Source: Streptomyces thinghirensis
GTDB taxonomy: Bacteria; Actinomycetota; Actinomycetia; Streptomycetales; Streptomycetaceae
NCBI GenBank assembly: GCA_021502835.1
Contig: JAKFGP010000062.1
Coordinates: 62,001 to 126,000 of the forward strand
Direction of reading: 5' to 3'
DNA length: 64,000 nt
The notes below the pieces were generated by a model. The model was not told the DNA's origin, made no database searches, and saw only the letters and a program-made list of their open reading frames with translations. This document shows, in pieces, positions 1 through 10,337 of the stretch (the stretch's first letter is position 1; each line of letters starts with the position of its first letter). The position numbers and the translations under genes were made by a program.

Positions 1-3000
1 AGCGTGACGGCCCCGTCGGTGACCGCCGGGGCATCAGGCGTCCGGACCACCTGTCGCAGGAACAGCTCACCCAGCGAAGCAGCCGGCACAGCATCCGCCG
101 TGTCGTTGAAGTCGACCACGGCACGCCCGTGTTCGTCGGGGGTGAGGATGTCGATGTCGGCCAGCGGGCGGGCGGGGTCGGACACGGCCGCGTCAGGTAG
201 CCGTACCAACGGTCGAACAGGGCCTGGACGGTGGACGCGTCGTAGATGTCGCTGGAGTACTCGACGGCACCGGTGAGGCCTTGTGGCTCACCGTGTTCCC
301 ACACGCTGCTCCGCAAGGCTGAAGAACAGGTCGAACTCGCCGCACCCGTCCCGCCCAACTCGACCCCGGCTCGCAGCCCCGGAAGCTCGAGCTTGGTCTC
401 AGGCACCGTTGTGGAGCGCGAGCATGACCTGGAACAGCGGATGGTGCGACAGCGTCCGGGTCGGGTTGATCAGCTCGACCAGGTACTCGAAGGGGACGTC
501 CTGATGCGCGTAGGCCGCCAAACTCCTCTCCCGCACCCGCGTGATCAACTCCCGCGAACGTCGGATCACCGGACGTGTCCGTACGCAGGGACCAGCGTAT
601 TCACGAAGAACCCGATCAGCTCGTCCAACGCCTGATCCGTACGGCCGGCCACCGGACTGCCACCGGAACATCCTCACCCGCACCCAACCGCGTCAACAGA
701 CCCGCGAGCCCAGCCTGCAACACCATGAACGGCGGCTCGCCCCGACGCCCGCGCCACATCCGACAGCCGCCGATGCAGATCCGCGTCCATATCGACCGTG
801 ACGTAATCGCCCCGATACGACATCACCGCCGGACGCGGACGATCCGAAACGGCAGCGCCAGCTGATCCGGCAGACCCGCCAACGCCTCCGTCCAGTAAGC
901 AATCTGCGTGGCGAACAGACTGTCAGGATCGTTCTGATCCCCGAGAGGTCGTTCTGCCACAACGTGTAGTCCGCCTACTGCACCGGCAACGCACGCCACT
1001 CCGGCACCCGCCCCTCGACCCGCGCCGTGTAAGCACGCGTCAGATCAGAAGGCAAGCGGACTTAACGACCACCCATCACCCGCGATGTGATGCGGGACCA
1101 AGAGCAGCGCGTGTCGGTGTTCGGACACCGTGAACAGACTCGGCGCGGAGGGGGTCTCGGTCGCCAGGTCGAAGGGGTACCGGGCCGCTGACTTCAGGGC
1201 CTCCGGCAGTTCCGTCTCGGTGACGTCGGTGGTGGAGCAGCTCCACGCTCCACGCTGTCGAGGACGTGCTGGTAAGAGGTGCCGTCGGCCTCGGGAAGCA
1301 CCGTGCGCAGGCTCTCGTGCCGGGCCACCACGTCACCGAGGGCGGCCCGCAGCGCGACACGGTCCAACGTGCCGGTCAGTCGCACGACGAGAGGACGTTG
1401 TAGGTGGCGCTCGGCCCCTCCATCTTGTGCAGGAACCCCAGCCGCCGCTGGGCGGACGAAAGGGGAGGGCCGTCGGGCATTCCGCGCCGCCAGGGGCGGC
1501 CGAGCGGAGTCCGCGGTGTCGAGGGTGCCGCCACCGCGGCCGGCGTCAGCCCGTCGAACAGCGCACACCGGCTCAGCTCACGCCGAACGCGGCACGGATC
1601 TGAGCGATCAGCCGGGTGGCCAGCAGCGGGTGCCCCCCCAGATCGAAAAATTAGTCGTCACGCCGGCCCGCGACAGCCCCAGCACCTGCGCGAACGGGTC
1701 ACAGACGATCTGCTCGTGCGGCGTACCGCGCCTCCGTCCGGATCCAGTCGGCGCGAAGTCCGGCTCCGGGAGCGCCGCCTTGTCCAACTTGCCGTTGGCG
1801 GTGAGCGGCATGCGGTCCAGTACGACGAAGGCGGCCGGCAGCATGTAGTCGGGCAACCGGCCCCGTGCGAACTCCCGTACATGCCCGACACGGAGCTGCC
1901 GTGCCACTAGGTAAGCGATGGGGCGGGCATCGCCGGACTGCTCCTCAGCGGACCACCACCGCCGCCTCGGCGACGTCCGGATGGTCGGTCAGCGTTCTCT
2001 ACCTCGCCGGGTTCGATGCGGAAGCCACGGATCTTGACCTGGTGGTCGGCTCGACCGACGAACTCCAGCTCGCCGTCCTGGTTCCACCGCACCAGGTCAC
2101 CAGGTGCGGTACATACGCGTGCCGGCTCAGCCGCGTAGGGATCCGCCACGAACCGCTCGGCCGTCAGGCCGGACCTGCCCAGACTAGCCCCGGGCGACGC
2201 CAGCCCCCGCGACGTACGGCTCCCCACCACGCCGGGTGCCACCAACTCCAGTCCCGGACCGAGCACGTACGTCCGCAGGTCGGGGATACCGACGCCGATG
2301 ACGCTGGCCGCCGCCGCGCGTTGCTCGCTCCCGGGTCCGGTGGCTGATACGTCACGTGGACCGTGGTCTCGGTGATGCCGTACATGTTGATCAGGGTCGG
2401 CGTGTCGTCGGAGTGGCGCCGGTACCAGTCAGCGAGGCGGGACGGTTGGAGTGCCTCGCCGCCGGGCACCACCAGGCGCAGGGCGAGTTCACGGCCCTGC
2501 GGGGACGCGTCGGCGTCGGCCTGTGCCAACTGGTAGAAGGCCGACGGCGTCTGGTTGAGGACGGTGACGCCGTGATCGGCCAGCAGGTCCAGGAAGTCGC
2601 CGGGCGTCCTGCTGACCTCGTAGGGCACCACGACCAGCCGGCCGCCGTGCAGCAGCGCTCCCCACAGCTCCCAGACGGAGAAGTCGAAGGCGTACGAGTG
2701 GAACGGTGTCCACACGTCGTCGGGGCCGAAGCCGAACCACTTCCGGGTGGCGTCGAAGAGCCGCACCACGTTGCGGTGGGCGACGACGACGCGCTTTGGG
2801 TCGGCCGGTGGAGCCGGAGGTGTAGATGACGTACGCGGGATGATCGGGCGCGAGTGCGACGACCGGGTTGTCCGCCGGACTGATCCGTCACGTCGAGCCT
2901 GTCCAGCAACAGCACGGGCATCCCGCTCGCCGACTCCACCGAGGCACGGTGCTCGGTCGTCGTCAGCTCAAGCGCCGGACCGGCGTCACCGACCATGTAG

Positions 3001-4644
3001 GCCACCCGGGCGGCCGGATAGGCCGGATCAACAGGAAGATAGGCCGCACCCGCCTTCAGCACCGCCACCACGGCGACCACCAGGTCCGCGCCCCGAGGCA
3101 GAGCCAGAGCCACCACGTCCTCCGGACCGACACCACGCCCCAGCAGCTCATGAGCCAACCGGTTCGCCCGCTCGTTCAACTCCCCGTACGACAGCGTGCC
3201 CCCCTCCACACCACCGCCACCGCACCCGGCGCCGCCGCCACCCGCGCCTCGAACAACTCCGGCAACGTCACCCGCGACGGCACAGCAACCGAAGGCACCG
3301 CCAGCGCAGCCGCCCGCTCCTCCACGGAGAGCAGATCGATCCGCCCGATCGGCCGGGAGGCATCCGTTGCCGTGACGGCTCGCAGGCCAGTGCGCAACGC
3401 CGGTGGTGAACGGCCAGTTCGTCGCGCGTGCACAGTTCGGGGTGGGCGTTCACGTCGACAGGCCGGCCCGGCGCCGTCGCGTCGGTCCCCACGGCGAGGG
3501 TGAAGTCGCCCACCAGGCCGGAGGCGAGGTTGTGCGCGGTGGTCGGCAGTCCGGCGAAGGTGATCGCGTAGTCGAAGGACGCGACGTTGACGACCGGTGC
3601 GGTACCACGCTCCCAGGCGGCCGGGCAGTGCGAGGTCGCGCTGGATGTCCTCGGCCCGGTACCGCTGGTGGCTCGCCCAGTTCGCGCACGCGCTTGCCGA
3701 TCTGGGCGAGGAATTCACCGAGCGTCAGCTCCGGTCGCAGCGTGAGCCGGAGCGGTAGGACGTTGGCGGCCGTGCCGGGGGTGCGGCGCTCCACCTGGGT
3801 GAGGCGGGCCGTCACCGGCAGGCCCAGGACGACGGTGTCCGTGCCGGTCGTCCGGTGGACGTGGAGGGCCGCAGCGGCGATGACCAGGTGCGACCAGGGG
3901 GCGCGGGCCCGGCGGGCCGCGTCGCGCAGTGCCGTGTGTTCCGCCGGCTCCAGTGTGGTGGTGTGCCGGAGGTAGCGCTCCGGCGTGGTCGATGGCGTGC
4001 CGACGATTCCGGCCGGCTGCGGACGGTCCGTGAAGCGTTCCGTCCAGTACGCTCTGTCTTGACCGTATTGCTCCGACGTCTGGTAAGCGTGGTCGGCCGT
4101 GATCAGGTCGGACAGCGTGCCGAACGGGCTCGCTCCCACCGTGCCGCCTCCGGCCAGCGCGGTGTAGACGTCGGCGACCCGGCGTGTGATCAGCAAAGAC
4201 CCGAAGGCGTCCATCACGGCGTGGTGGTAGCCCTGGTACCACCAGAAGCGGTCGGCGCTCAGCTTCAGGAGCGCGTACTCGAACAACGGGTCCTCGGTCA
4301 GGTTCATTGGCCGGGCGACCGCGGTGTCCATCCAGGCGCGGGCGGCCTGTTCAGGGGTCCGGCTCCGCGCTCAGGTCGGTGACCGGGAGCGGCCAGTCGG
4401 CAGGCTCCTGGAGAGCTTGCCGGACCTCGCCAGGTCCCTCGACGAAGCGGACGTGCAGCGCCTCCGCCTCGGCGACGACGAGTCTCAGGGCTTGCGCGAA
4501 CAGCTCCGGGTCCACGCCTCCGTGGATCTCCAGGTACTCTCCCACCCGGAAAACGCGATTCCCTCTCCCCAGCCGCTGCTCAGCGATCCATATCTCGCGT
4601 TGCGCAGCCGTGAGGGGCAGCGTGGTGCCGGCACTGACGGACAA
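1..4644 (-). CDS. Nonribosomal peptide synthetase, C-A(Thr)-PCP-C-A..., 3' end beyond window
   Basis: Leftward NRPS assembled from several frames. The start is probably TTG at 4644, behind GGAGGTGGA (4649-4657). First condensation domain: [14 protein letters not shown] near the N-terminus and [10 protein letters not shown] at about 4232-4203, resembling N-terminal EntF-like or acyl-accepting C domains. First adenylation domain about 3230-1780: FDFSVW at 2685-2671, [35 protein letters not shown] and [13 protein letters not shown]. The specificity positions read D-F-W-N-V-G-M-V-H, one conservative change from the classical threonine code. Carrier domain about 1760-1600, with LGGHPLLA where GGHSLLA is expected. 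Second condensation domain about 1560-250 with intact [11 protein letters not shown] at 1065-1098. A second adenylation domain begins at the left edge. At least six single-base frame changes, one a missing A in a run at 1646-1650. Family is certain; activity is not, because the PCP serine codon reads Pro. Confidence 0.9.
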
Positions 4645-4900
4645 GTCTCCACCTCCGAGAATTCCCCCGCACGGACGGCCGGAGAGGCAGGATTGAAATC
4701 TCACAACGTCCTGGAAAACGCGTCGTCAATTCGATCGCGTAGAAGCGAAACAGCGACCTCCGCTCTGTCAGAGCGACGTGGATCGCCGTGTTTGTAGAGG
4801 AGCCGGACGTAAGCGCCCGGAAACGCGACAGAGGGAACCTAACCCCGGGAGATCCGGAGGTCAAGGAGATCAATCGGCTATGCCACACGCATGTCCGAGC

Positions 4901-4922
4901 CGTGTCCCGCCGGCGGGACACG
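4901..4922. promoter_or_regulatory. Perfect 22-bp palindrome between divergent NRPS and acyl-AMP ligase genes
   Basis: Two 11-bp arms (CGTGTCCCGCC and its exact reverse complement) abut with no spacer. The site sits in the 4645-5255 gap between the NRPS start and the ligase-ACP start, where a dimeric repressor or activator could control both directions. No regulator gene is next to it inside the window. I see no other convincing site or gene in this gap; the long leftward frame 4580-5242 has no recognisable protein. Confidence 0.5.
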
Positions 4923-5255
4923 CGGGACAACCCCGCGGTACCCGCGCGCCCGGCATCGGCCGCACTGCCCGCCGAAGCGGCCTGGCGACCAACAGCCCCT
5001 GAAGCGACTGGTGAACGACCGTCGCCCGCGCTTGCGGCGGGGCGTGGCCGATGCTCGCCACACGCCGGACGGAGCCCCTTTCCCACGGGCTGGGCCCTGC
5101 CGGTGCGGCGACCGGCACAGGGACCCCGCGTCGATCGCGGGGCGGTCCGCCTTGATCGACGGGCTCTTGCCCGCCCTTTCTCGGCGATGTTAGCTTCACT
5201 TGCCACAAATGCCGATCGCACGTTTCCCGGAGGCTGTTTCACAAAGGAAACCCGT

Positions 5256-6902
5256 ATGGCAAAAACGCAGTGGGTAAAGTCATCTGCTGAACCGTGGCGC
5301 GGACGACGACCCGTGGGCCGTTTCGAGCGCTTCGGTCACCCGGGGACAGTTACGCGGTGCGGTCGCCGACCTTGAGGAGCGTTTCCGGAACCAGGGAATC
5401 GGCGAAGGCAGCTCGGTTCTCCTCCGGATGACGCCGAGTTTCACTTATATTCAGGTTCTATTGGCTCTGTGGAGCCGGTGGAGCACAGGTGGTGCTGGTC
5501 GACTTCCGGCTGAAACCGGCAGAGTACGAACCGCTGGCACAGCTGACGCGTCCGCAGTACCTCGTCGCCGCGTCCGGCGCCGGAGCACCGGTGGCCGGGT
5601 TTCCGTCAGGAGGCCGACTTCACGGTCCGGCAGCTGCCGGACGGCCGGCCCGCCGTCGACGGCATCCGACTGGTGCAGTTCAGCTCGGGCTCATCCGGTC
5701 GGCCCAAGGTGATCGGCCGCCCCGCCGACTCCGTGCTGGCCGAAATCGACCGGCATGCCGCCCTCCCCGGAATTCCTGGCGCGGACGACCGGATGATGTT
5801 GCTGAACTCGGTCATGCACAACATGGGTCTGGTCAGCGGCGTGCTGCACGCCCTCGCGTCAGGGGCGACCCTGATCATCCCGCCGACGCTGCGCCCCGCC
5901 GAGGTCGTACGGCTCATGGCAGCAACCGGGACGACCGCCGTCTACGGAACGCCCGTCCACTACGACCTGCTGTCCCGCGTCGCCGACCGGCCCGAACTGC
6001 CCGCACTGCGCCTTGCGGTGTCCGGCGGCGAGCGGGTACCGCAGGAGACGTCGATAACTTCCGTGCAGGCTTCGGCCTGCCGATCAGCCCCGTCTACGGA
6101 CTGACCGAGATGGGACTGATCGCGGGTGACCTGATCCGGCGCCTCCGCGCCTCCGCAGCTGGGGCCTCCGGTGCCGGGGGCCGAGGTCAAGGTCGTCGAG
6201 GAGGAGCTGTATGTGCGGATGGACCACTCGCCGTACCTGTACGGCGAGCACGCGGACCGCTACACGGACGGCTGGCTGCGGACCTACGACCGGGTCCGAC
6301 GGGACCCTGCGACCGGGGTGCTCAGCATGCTCGGCCGGGCCGACTCGCTGGCCGTGATCGGCGGACTGAAGGTCGACCTCACGGAAGTGGAGAACGCCCT
6401 CCTGACCCACGACCGGGTGACGGAAGCCGTCGTGACGCACGGAGAGGTCATCGAGGCCTTCGTGGGCGCCGACCCCGCCGTCGGCGCGGACGAGTTGACG
6501 GCCTGGTGCCGCGAGCGGCTGAGCCCCGTCAAGGTACCCAAGAGGTTCTACGTCACGCGATTGCTGCCGCCCGGAACTCAATGGGGAAGCTTGATCCGCG
6601 ACCGTGCGCTGATGCGCGGACGCGTCCCGTCGGAATCGCCCTCGCGGGGCACAGGGGGGATCGATGATCTCCGAAAGACGACCTCCAGGGCGATATTGAC
6701 CGAGAACGCGGGGCTCGGGCCGCCCGAGGAACTGACCGACGACGCCGAGTTGATGATCGACTCCTTCACCCTGGTGGTCCTTCAGCACGTCCTGGAGGAG
6801 CGGCACGGTGTGGTCATCGACCCGCGGTTCGACGACATGGCCCAGTTCACATCGATCGACGGCATCCACACCTACCTGACCAGGGTCGCGCAGGAGCACT
6901 GA
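5256..6902 (+). CDS. Acyl-AMP ligase fused to acyl carrier protein (NRPS starter loading protein)
   Basis: ATG at 5256 follows AAAGGA. The ligase part shows the adenylate motif [16 protein letters not shown] (about residue 140), [35 protein letters not shown] and a C-terminal lysine motif RNSMGKL. The last is visible only after undoing two compensating indels at about 6571 and 6591; the uncorrected frame reads [10 protein letters not shown]. About 80 residues then form a carrier domain with the phosphopantetheine motif [10 protein letters not shown]. Such A-ACP didomain proteins activate a carboxylic acid with ATP and load it for the first condensation domain of an NRPS. The substrate (fatty or aryl acid) cannot be read here. 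Divergent from the NRPS and first in a likely operon with the MbtH gene 41 bp downstream. Frame changes near 5280, 5480, 5610, 6045 and 6140 look like sequencing errors. Confidence 0.85.
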
Positions 6903-6943
6903 CCGGCACACCTGGCCCCCATCCGACCGCATGCGCAGGGGCG

Positions 6944-7146
6944 ATGATGAGCAACCCCTTCGAAAACCCCGACGGCACCTTCCTGGTGCTCGTCAACGAC
7001 GAGGCCAGCACTCGCTGTGGCCCTCGTTCGCCGAGGTGCCCGCGGGCTGGACGGTCGCGCTCGGCCAGAGCGACCGCCAGACCTGCCTCGCCTACGTCGA
7101 GGAGCACTGGACCGACATGCGCCCGCTGAGCCTCGTGCGCCGATAG
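6944..7146 (+). CDS. MbtH-like protein
   Basis: About 68 residues, the usual MbtH length. It begins MMSNPFENPDGTFLVLVNDE, has HSLWPSFAEVPAGW, and ends with the diagnostic YVEEHWTDMRPLSL. MbtH proteins bind NRPS adenylation domains and are often needed for their solubility and activity; the likely partner is the divergent NRPS. One base is missing in GAGGCC-AGCAC near 7008, where the family has E-x-Q-H-S-L-W. Two adjacent ATGs (6944 and 6947) are possible starts. It lies between the ligase-ACP and a PknH_C-like gene in one transcription unit. Confidence 0.92.
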
Positions 7147-7156
7147 GGAGACCTCG

Positions 7157-7723
7157 ATGGACGACGCCGCATTCCAGCAGCTGCTGCTACGGGAGGAGGA
7201 CCTCGAGGAGGTCGTTCTACGGCGAGGAGCCGAGCGCCGCCTACGATCCCGCCTTCGTCTCCGGCGACGAGTCGGGGCGGGCCATCGTCGACCTGACCAA
7301 CATGCTCACGCACGGCACGCATCCCGAGACGGTGCACCACGCCTCCGCGCTGTTCACGAACGTCGTGGGATCGGTGGTGTTCCACCATGTCGCCCAGTTC
7401 GGCCACGGGACCTGCCGGCAGATCTACCAGGAGCTGTTCGATGCGGTACACACCTGCGCGCGGTACCGGATGGAACTCAACGACGGCGTGCAGCTCGACA
7501 TCTCAAGGGTGGACCTGGGGCCTGTCGAGCTCGGAGACGGCGGCTTTCCTGGTGCGGTGGCTGTCCACCGTCGACCACTTCCGCATCGAGACCGCCTGGG
7601 TGATCGTCGCGAAGGGCGACGTTCTTCACCTTCGTCAACGCCCGTGTCCCGGACGAGTCGGAGATCCAGCGGCTCGCACACATCGCCGTCGACCGCGTCA
7701 CCGAACCGACCGGTGCGTCATGA
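7157..7723 (+). CDS. PknH_C-like (sensor-domain-like) protein without signal peptide
   Basis: About 188 residues after joining frames. Recognisable stretches are DLTNMLTHGTHPETVHHASA, QIYQELFDAVHTCARYRMEL, LDISRVDLGPVELGDG, TAWVIVAKGDVFTFV and EIQRLAHIAVDRV. The order (helix with CARY, a beta-strand pair, a hydrophobic strand ending in GDV, a last amphipathic helix) resembles the PknH C-terminal sensor domain of actinobacterial lipoproteins and kinases. I see no signal peptide, lipobox or transmembrane segment, so a cytoplasmic role is likely. Frame changes near 7215, 7540 and 7620. The stop overlaps the next start in ATGA (7720-7723), so the two are probably translationally coupled. The family call is by pattern only; the role in the biosynthetic locus is unknown. 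Confidence 0.5.
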
Positions 7724-8357
7724 CGTCCACGGCATCCCTGGTCGACTTCGCGTCAGCGCTGGAGACGGTCGAGGAATGGCTGACCGAGTACATCTCGGCG
7801 AGCCATCCGGAGATCGGCCGCACCGGGCCCATCTGTCCCTTCCGTAGCGCCCTCGCGCAAGAACCGGACGATGGAGATCCGCCTGCGCTTGGCCGGCCAC
7901 GCACCGACCCTCGAGCTGATCGAGGAGATCGCCCGCAGCAGTCTGCGAGAGTACGAGCTGACGACCTGGCAAGGCCGCAATCCGATGCTGCGGGCCATGG
8001 TGGTCGCACTCCCCGACCTGCGCAGCGAGGACACCGGACTGCTCGACCAAGCCCATGCCCGGGTGAAGGACGCCTTCGTGGCTCAGGGACTCACGATCGG
8101 CCAGTTCCACGAGAACTGCGACGTGACCGCCGCCCGCAACCCCCAGGTTCGCGGTGAGCAAGGCACCCTTGCCCCTGTTCGCCATCCGCGCCATCGCCCT
8201 GCACGACGTCTTTTTCCTGTCCGAGCGACCGCACTGGTTCCAGCAGTACCGGGAGCGGTTCGGCAAGTTCTTCGGACCGGGGTCCACTGTGATGGACCCG
8301 CTCTTGGTGGAGCACTACCAGGAGGCCGAGCAGGCTTACGGTGGTCCGCCGCCGTAG
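7720..8357 (+). CDS. DUF6875-like protein in the NRPS locus
   Basis: About 212 residues. An N-terminal acidic segment (EEWLTEYISASHPEIGRTGP) is followed by the ICPF motif and SAL, then IEEIARSSLREYELTTWQGR, MVVALPDLRSEDTGLLDQAH, APLPLFAIRAIALHDVFFLS, and near the end ERPHWFQQYRERFG. The G-x-x-CPF-x-x-AL start and a pair of 'PLP-FAIR' strands match what I recall of the DUF6875 family, often seen near actinobacterial NRPS genes. Function not established. Frame changes near 7860 and 8145. Start ATG overlaps the preceding stop by four bases. No membrane segment seen. Confidence 0.5.
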
Positions 8358-8389
8358 GTGCCGGGGACCGCTTGGCCACCAGTGGGGGA

Positions 8390-9066
8390 CTACGACACTG
8401 TTGGAGTCCCCACTGGCAGAAGTATGCCCCGAAACCGGTCCGGCGCCGTTGGGAGCGACTGCTCGTGGGTCAGCATGCCGTCGACGCTGCCCACACGAAG
8501 ACCCGGACACCCAACGTGCTGCCGTCGGACGGCGTCAGGCACCCGCCGCGTCAGTCCGCTCGTCCTCGTCCTCATGGTCTGTCCGCCCTGCTCTCCGGTC
8601 CCCCACGCTCCTTCCTTCGCCGCTTGTCGGCGGGCGTCGAGCTGGCGGCGGTCGATGGCGCGGCGCAGCGTTTGTGGCCTCTGCGGCCCGCTGGGCGGGA
8701 CCGGCCAGTTCGGAGGCCAGGACCTGGAGGCGGAGGTGGGGCGCGGTGATGGCTGCCCGGGTGCCGTGGCTCTTTGTCTGGGCTTCTGGTGCTCGTTACT
8801 TTGGAGCTGGTCCCAGACGCCGGCCTCGTTCCAGGCCGCAAAGCGCCGCCAGCAGATCATGCCGCAGCCGAAGCCGCGCTCCTGGGGCAGGTGCTCCCAG
8901 TGAATGCCGGTGTGCAGGACGAAGAGAATCCCGCAGGACGGCCCGTGCGGGTCCCGAGCTCGGTCGCTGACGGCTGCGCTGTCGCGCATACACGGCGTAT
9001 CGCTCGCTGTCGGCATGCGCTGCTATTGTCCGAGCCGATCATCGCGTGAGGCGACGCGGGGGTCTC
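8390..9066 (-). mobile_element. IS5-family (DUF4096) transposase remnant
   Basis: Leftward text near 8980-8800 reads GILFVLHTGIHWEHLPQE, GFGCGMICWRRFAAWNEAGV and WDQL, the classic N-terminal DUF4096 region of IS5-group transposases. The following 400 bases show no DDE core, so only the front of the gene remains. No terminal inverted repeats found. It closes off the NRPS locus on its right side. Confidence 0.7.
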
Positions 9067-9067
9067 G

Positions 9068-9367
9068 ATGCCCTTGTCCACGCCGGTCACAGCGGAAGCC
9101 AGCGCGGCTCAGGTTCCTTATCCGAGCGTCAGCGAGAGTCGGCTGAGCAGTGTCGGGTCGAGTGGGTTCCTGGTGCACGAGCAGGGTACGCCCCTCTGGA
9201 CCAGCTTCACTGACGGCTCAATCACGGTGGTGAGCGAGGAGTCCTCCGTTTCCGGCACGCTGGCGTCGGGCGTGGTCAAGATTGAGCAGTGGGAGGGGAG
9301 TCGGAAGGTCACCGAGTTGCGTGACATGAGCACGCAACGCTCGGTGATCATCTCTCCCGATCTCTAG
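9068..9367 (+). CDS. Hypothetical protein, possibly the C-terminal part of a larger one
   Basis: One uninterrupted frame of 99 codons, rich in Ser/Val, with short strands such as FLVHEQGTPLWTSFTDGS and VVKIEQWEGSRKVTELRD. No family recognised. The stop TAG shares the palindromic CTAG with the stop of the convergent SMI1 gene, so the two genes overlap tail to tail by four bases; that supports a real end here. The ATG at 9068 has no obvious ribosome site and lies at the edge of IS debris, so the protein may have lost its front. Confidence 0.4.
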   Translation: MPLSTPVTAEASAAQVPYPSVSESRLSSVGSSGFLVHEQGTPLWTSFTDGSITVVSEESSVSGTLASGVVKIEQWEGSRKVTELRDMSTQRSVIISPDL

Positions 9368-10117
9368 CGGGACCAACGGCCCAGGTAGCCGGTCGATGTG
9401 TCGAGGTACAGACCCGAGGTGCGGTCAGTCACGCCATAGAAGACCACCGGAATCCAGGAAGACTTCCACACGGTAATCCGGTCGTATTCCGGCCGGCGGG
9501 CGTTGAGGGCGTCCTGGTGCGCTTGGGGAGTCCATCTGCTGCCGGTAGACGGCAGTCACGGCACCCAAGGGCATCAGAGCCTGGTTCCCGGGCAGGCACC
9601 CCGCGCCATCGACCCCGTCATCACCTGCGGTCAGGGACCACAGGGCACGCAAGTCGGGGGTACCGCCAGACCGAGATCCCGCTCCAGGGCAGCGACGGCG
9701 GGTGCGTCCACGCCGGCACGGAGCGCAGCTTCGGAGCGGGGGCGTTGTGCTGGAGCCAGCGGGTGATGCGGTGCCGGGCATCGCTGATTTCGCCTGCGGT
9801 GACCGCGTCGGAGGCAGGATGAGACTCCCTTCGGTCCCCTGCCTGGGCCTCTGGGGCGGGGCCGGCGGTGGGGACCGCGATGCGCGTATCGGATCTGGAT
9901 CCGGTCGGGCTCGCGAATGTAGCCAATGGTCAGGTCGGGGCAGTCCTCGAACATGGCGCCGTCGACCGTCGCGGACAGAATGCCGGGCAGAAGCAGACGG
10001 CCGACCCATCTCTGGGTCGTCGGCCAACTGGCCGGCCAGGACCTTCAGCGCGTAGGGAACGCCTGCCCCGAGCCGTGCGGCGGTGTCGAGTATGTCCGGA
10101 GGGGTCTCCACGTGCAC
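9364..10117 (-). CDS. SMI1/KNR4-family protein with an extra N-terminal domain
   Basis: Start GTG at 10117 after AAGGAG. The first ~85 residues (DILDTAARLGAG, YALKVLAGQLADDPEMG, FEDCPDLTIGYIREPD) form a domain I cannot name. From about residue 110 there is an SMI1/KNR4 domain: WLQHNAP, AALERDLGLAVP, LRALWSLTAGDDGVDGAG, QALMPLGAVTAVYRQQMD, TVWKSSW, PVVFYG and LDTSTGYLGRWSR. SMI1/KNR4 proteins are common as immunity proteins to contact-dependent toxins, but many lone copies have no known role. Several frame changes (about 9500, 9660, 9840, 10000). No toxin gene is adjacent. Confidence 0.65.
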
Positions 10118-10337
10118 AGCTGCTCCTTGGCGGCGCAAGGAAGGTTCCCTCACACAGTAGGTCGGTCATCTTCACGGTGGTGGCTCCTTCCCTCCTAGCG
10201 TGTGGAAGGAGGGGGCCAGTGAGGGTCTGGTGGAGAGCTGTGTCGTCCAGCTCGATTGGCGGCCGGCCCAGAACCCGGGCATCTGGCTGGTCTCGGAAGG
10301 ATCCCGCCGTCGGGGGCGTCTCGCTAGCCTCGGTGCT

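Noticed and set aside
9364..10117. SMI1/KNR4 gene as part of a polymorphic-toxin immunity locus
   Set aside because: No toxin, WXG100, RHS or secretion gene lies next to it.
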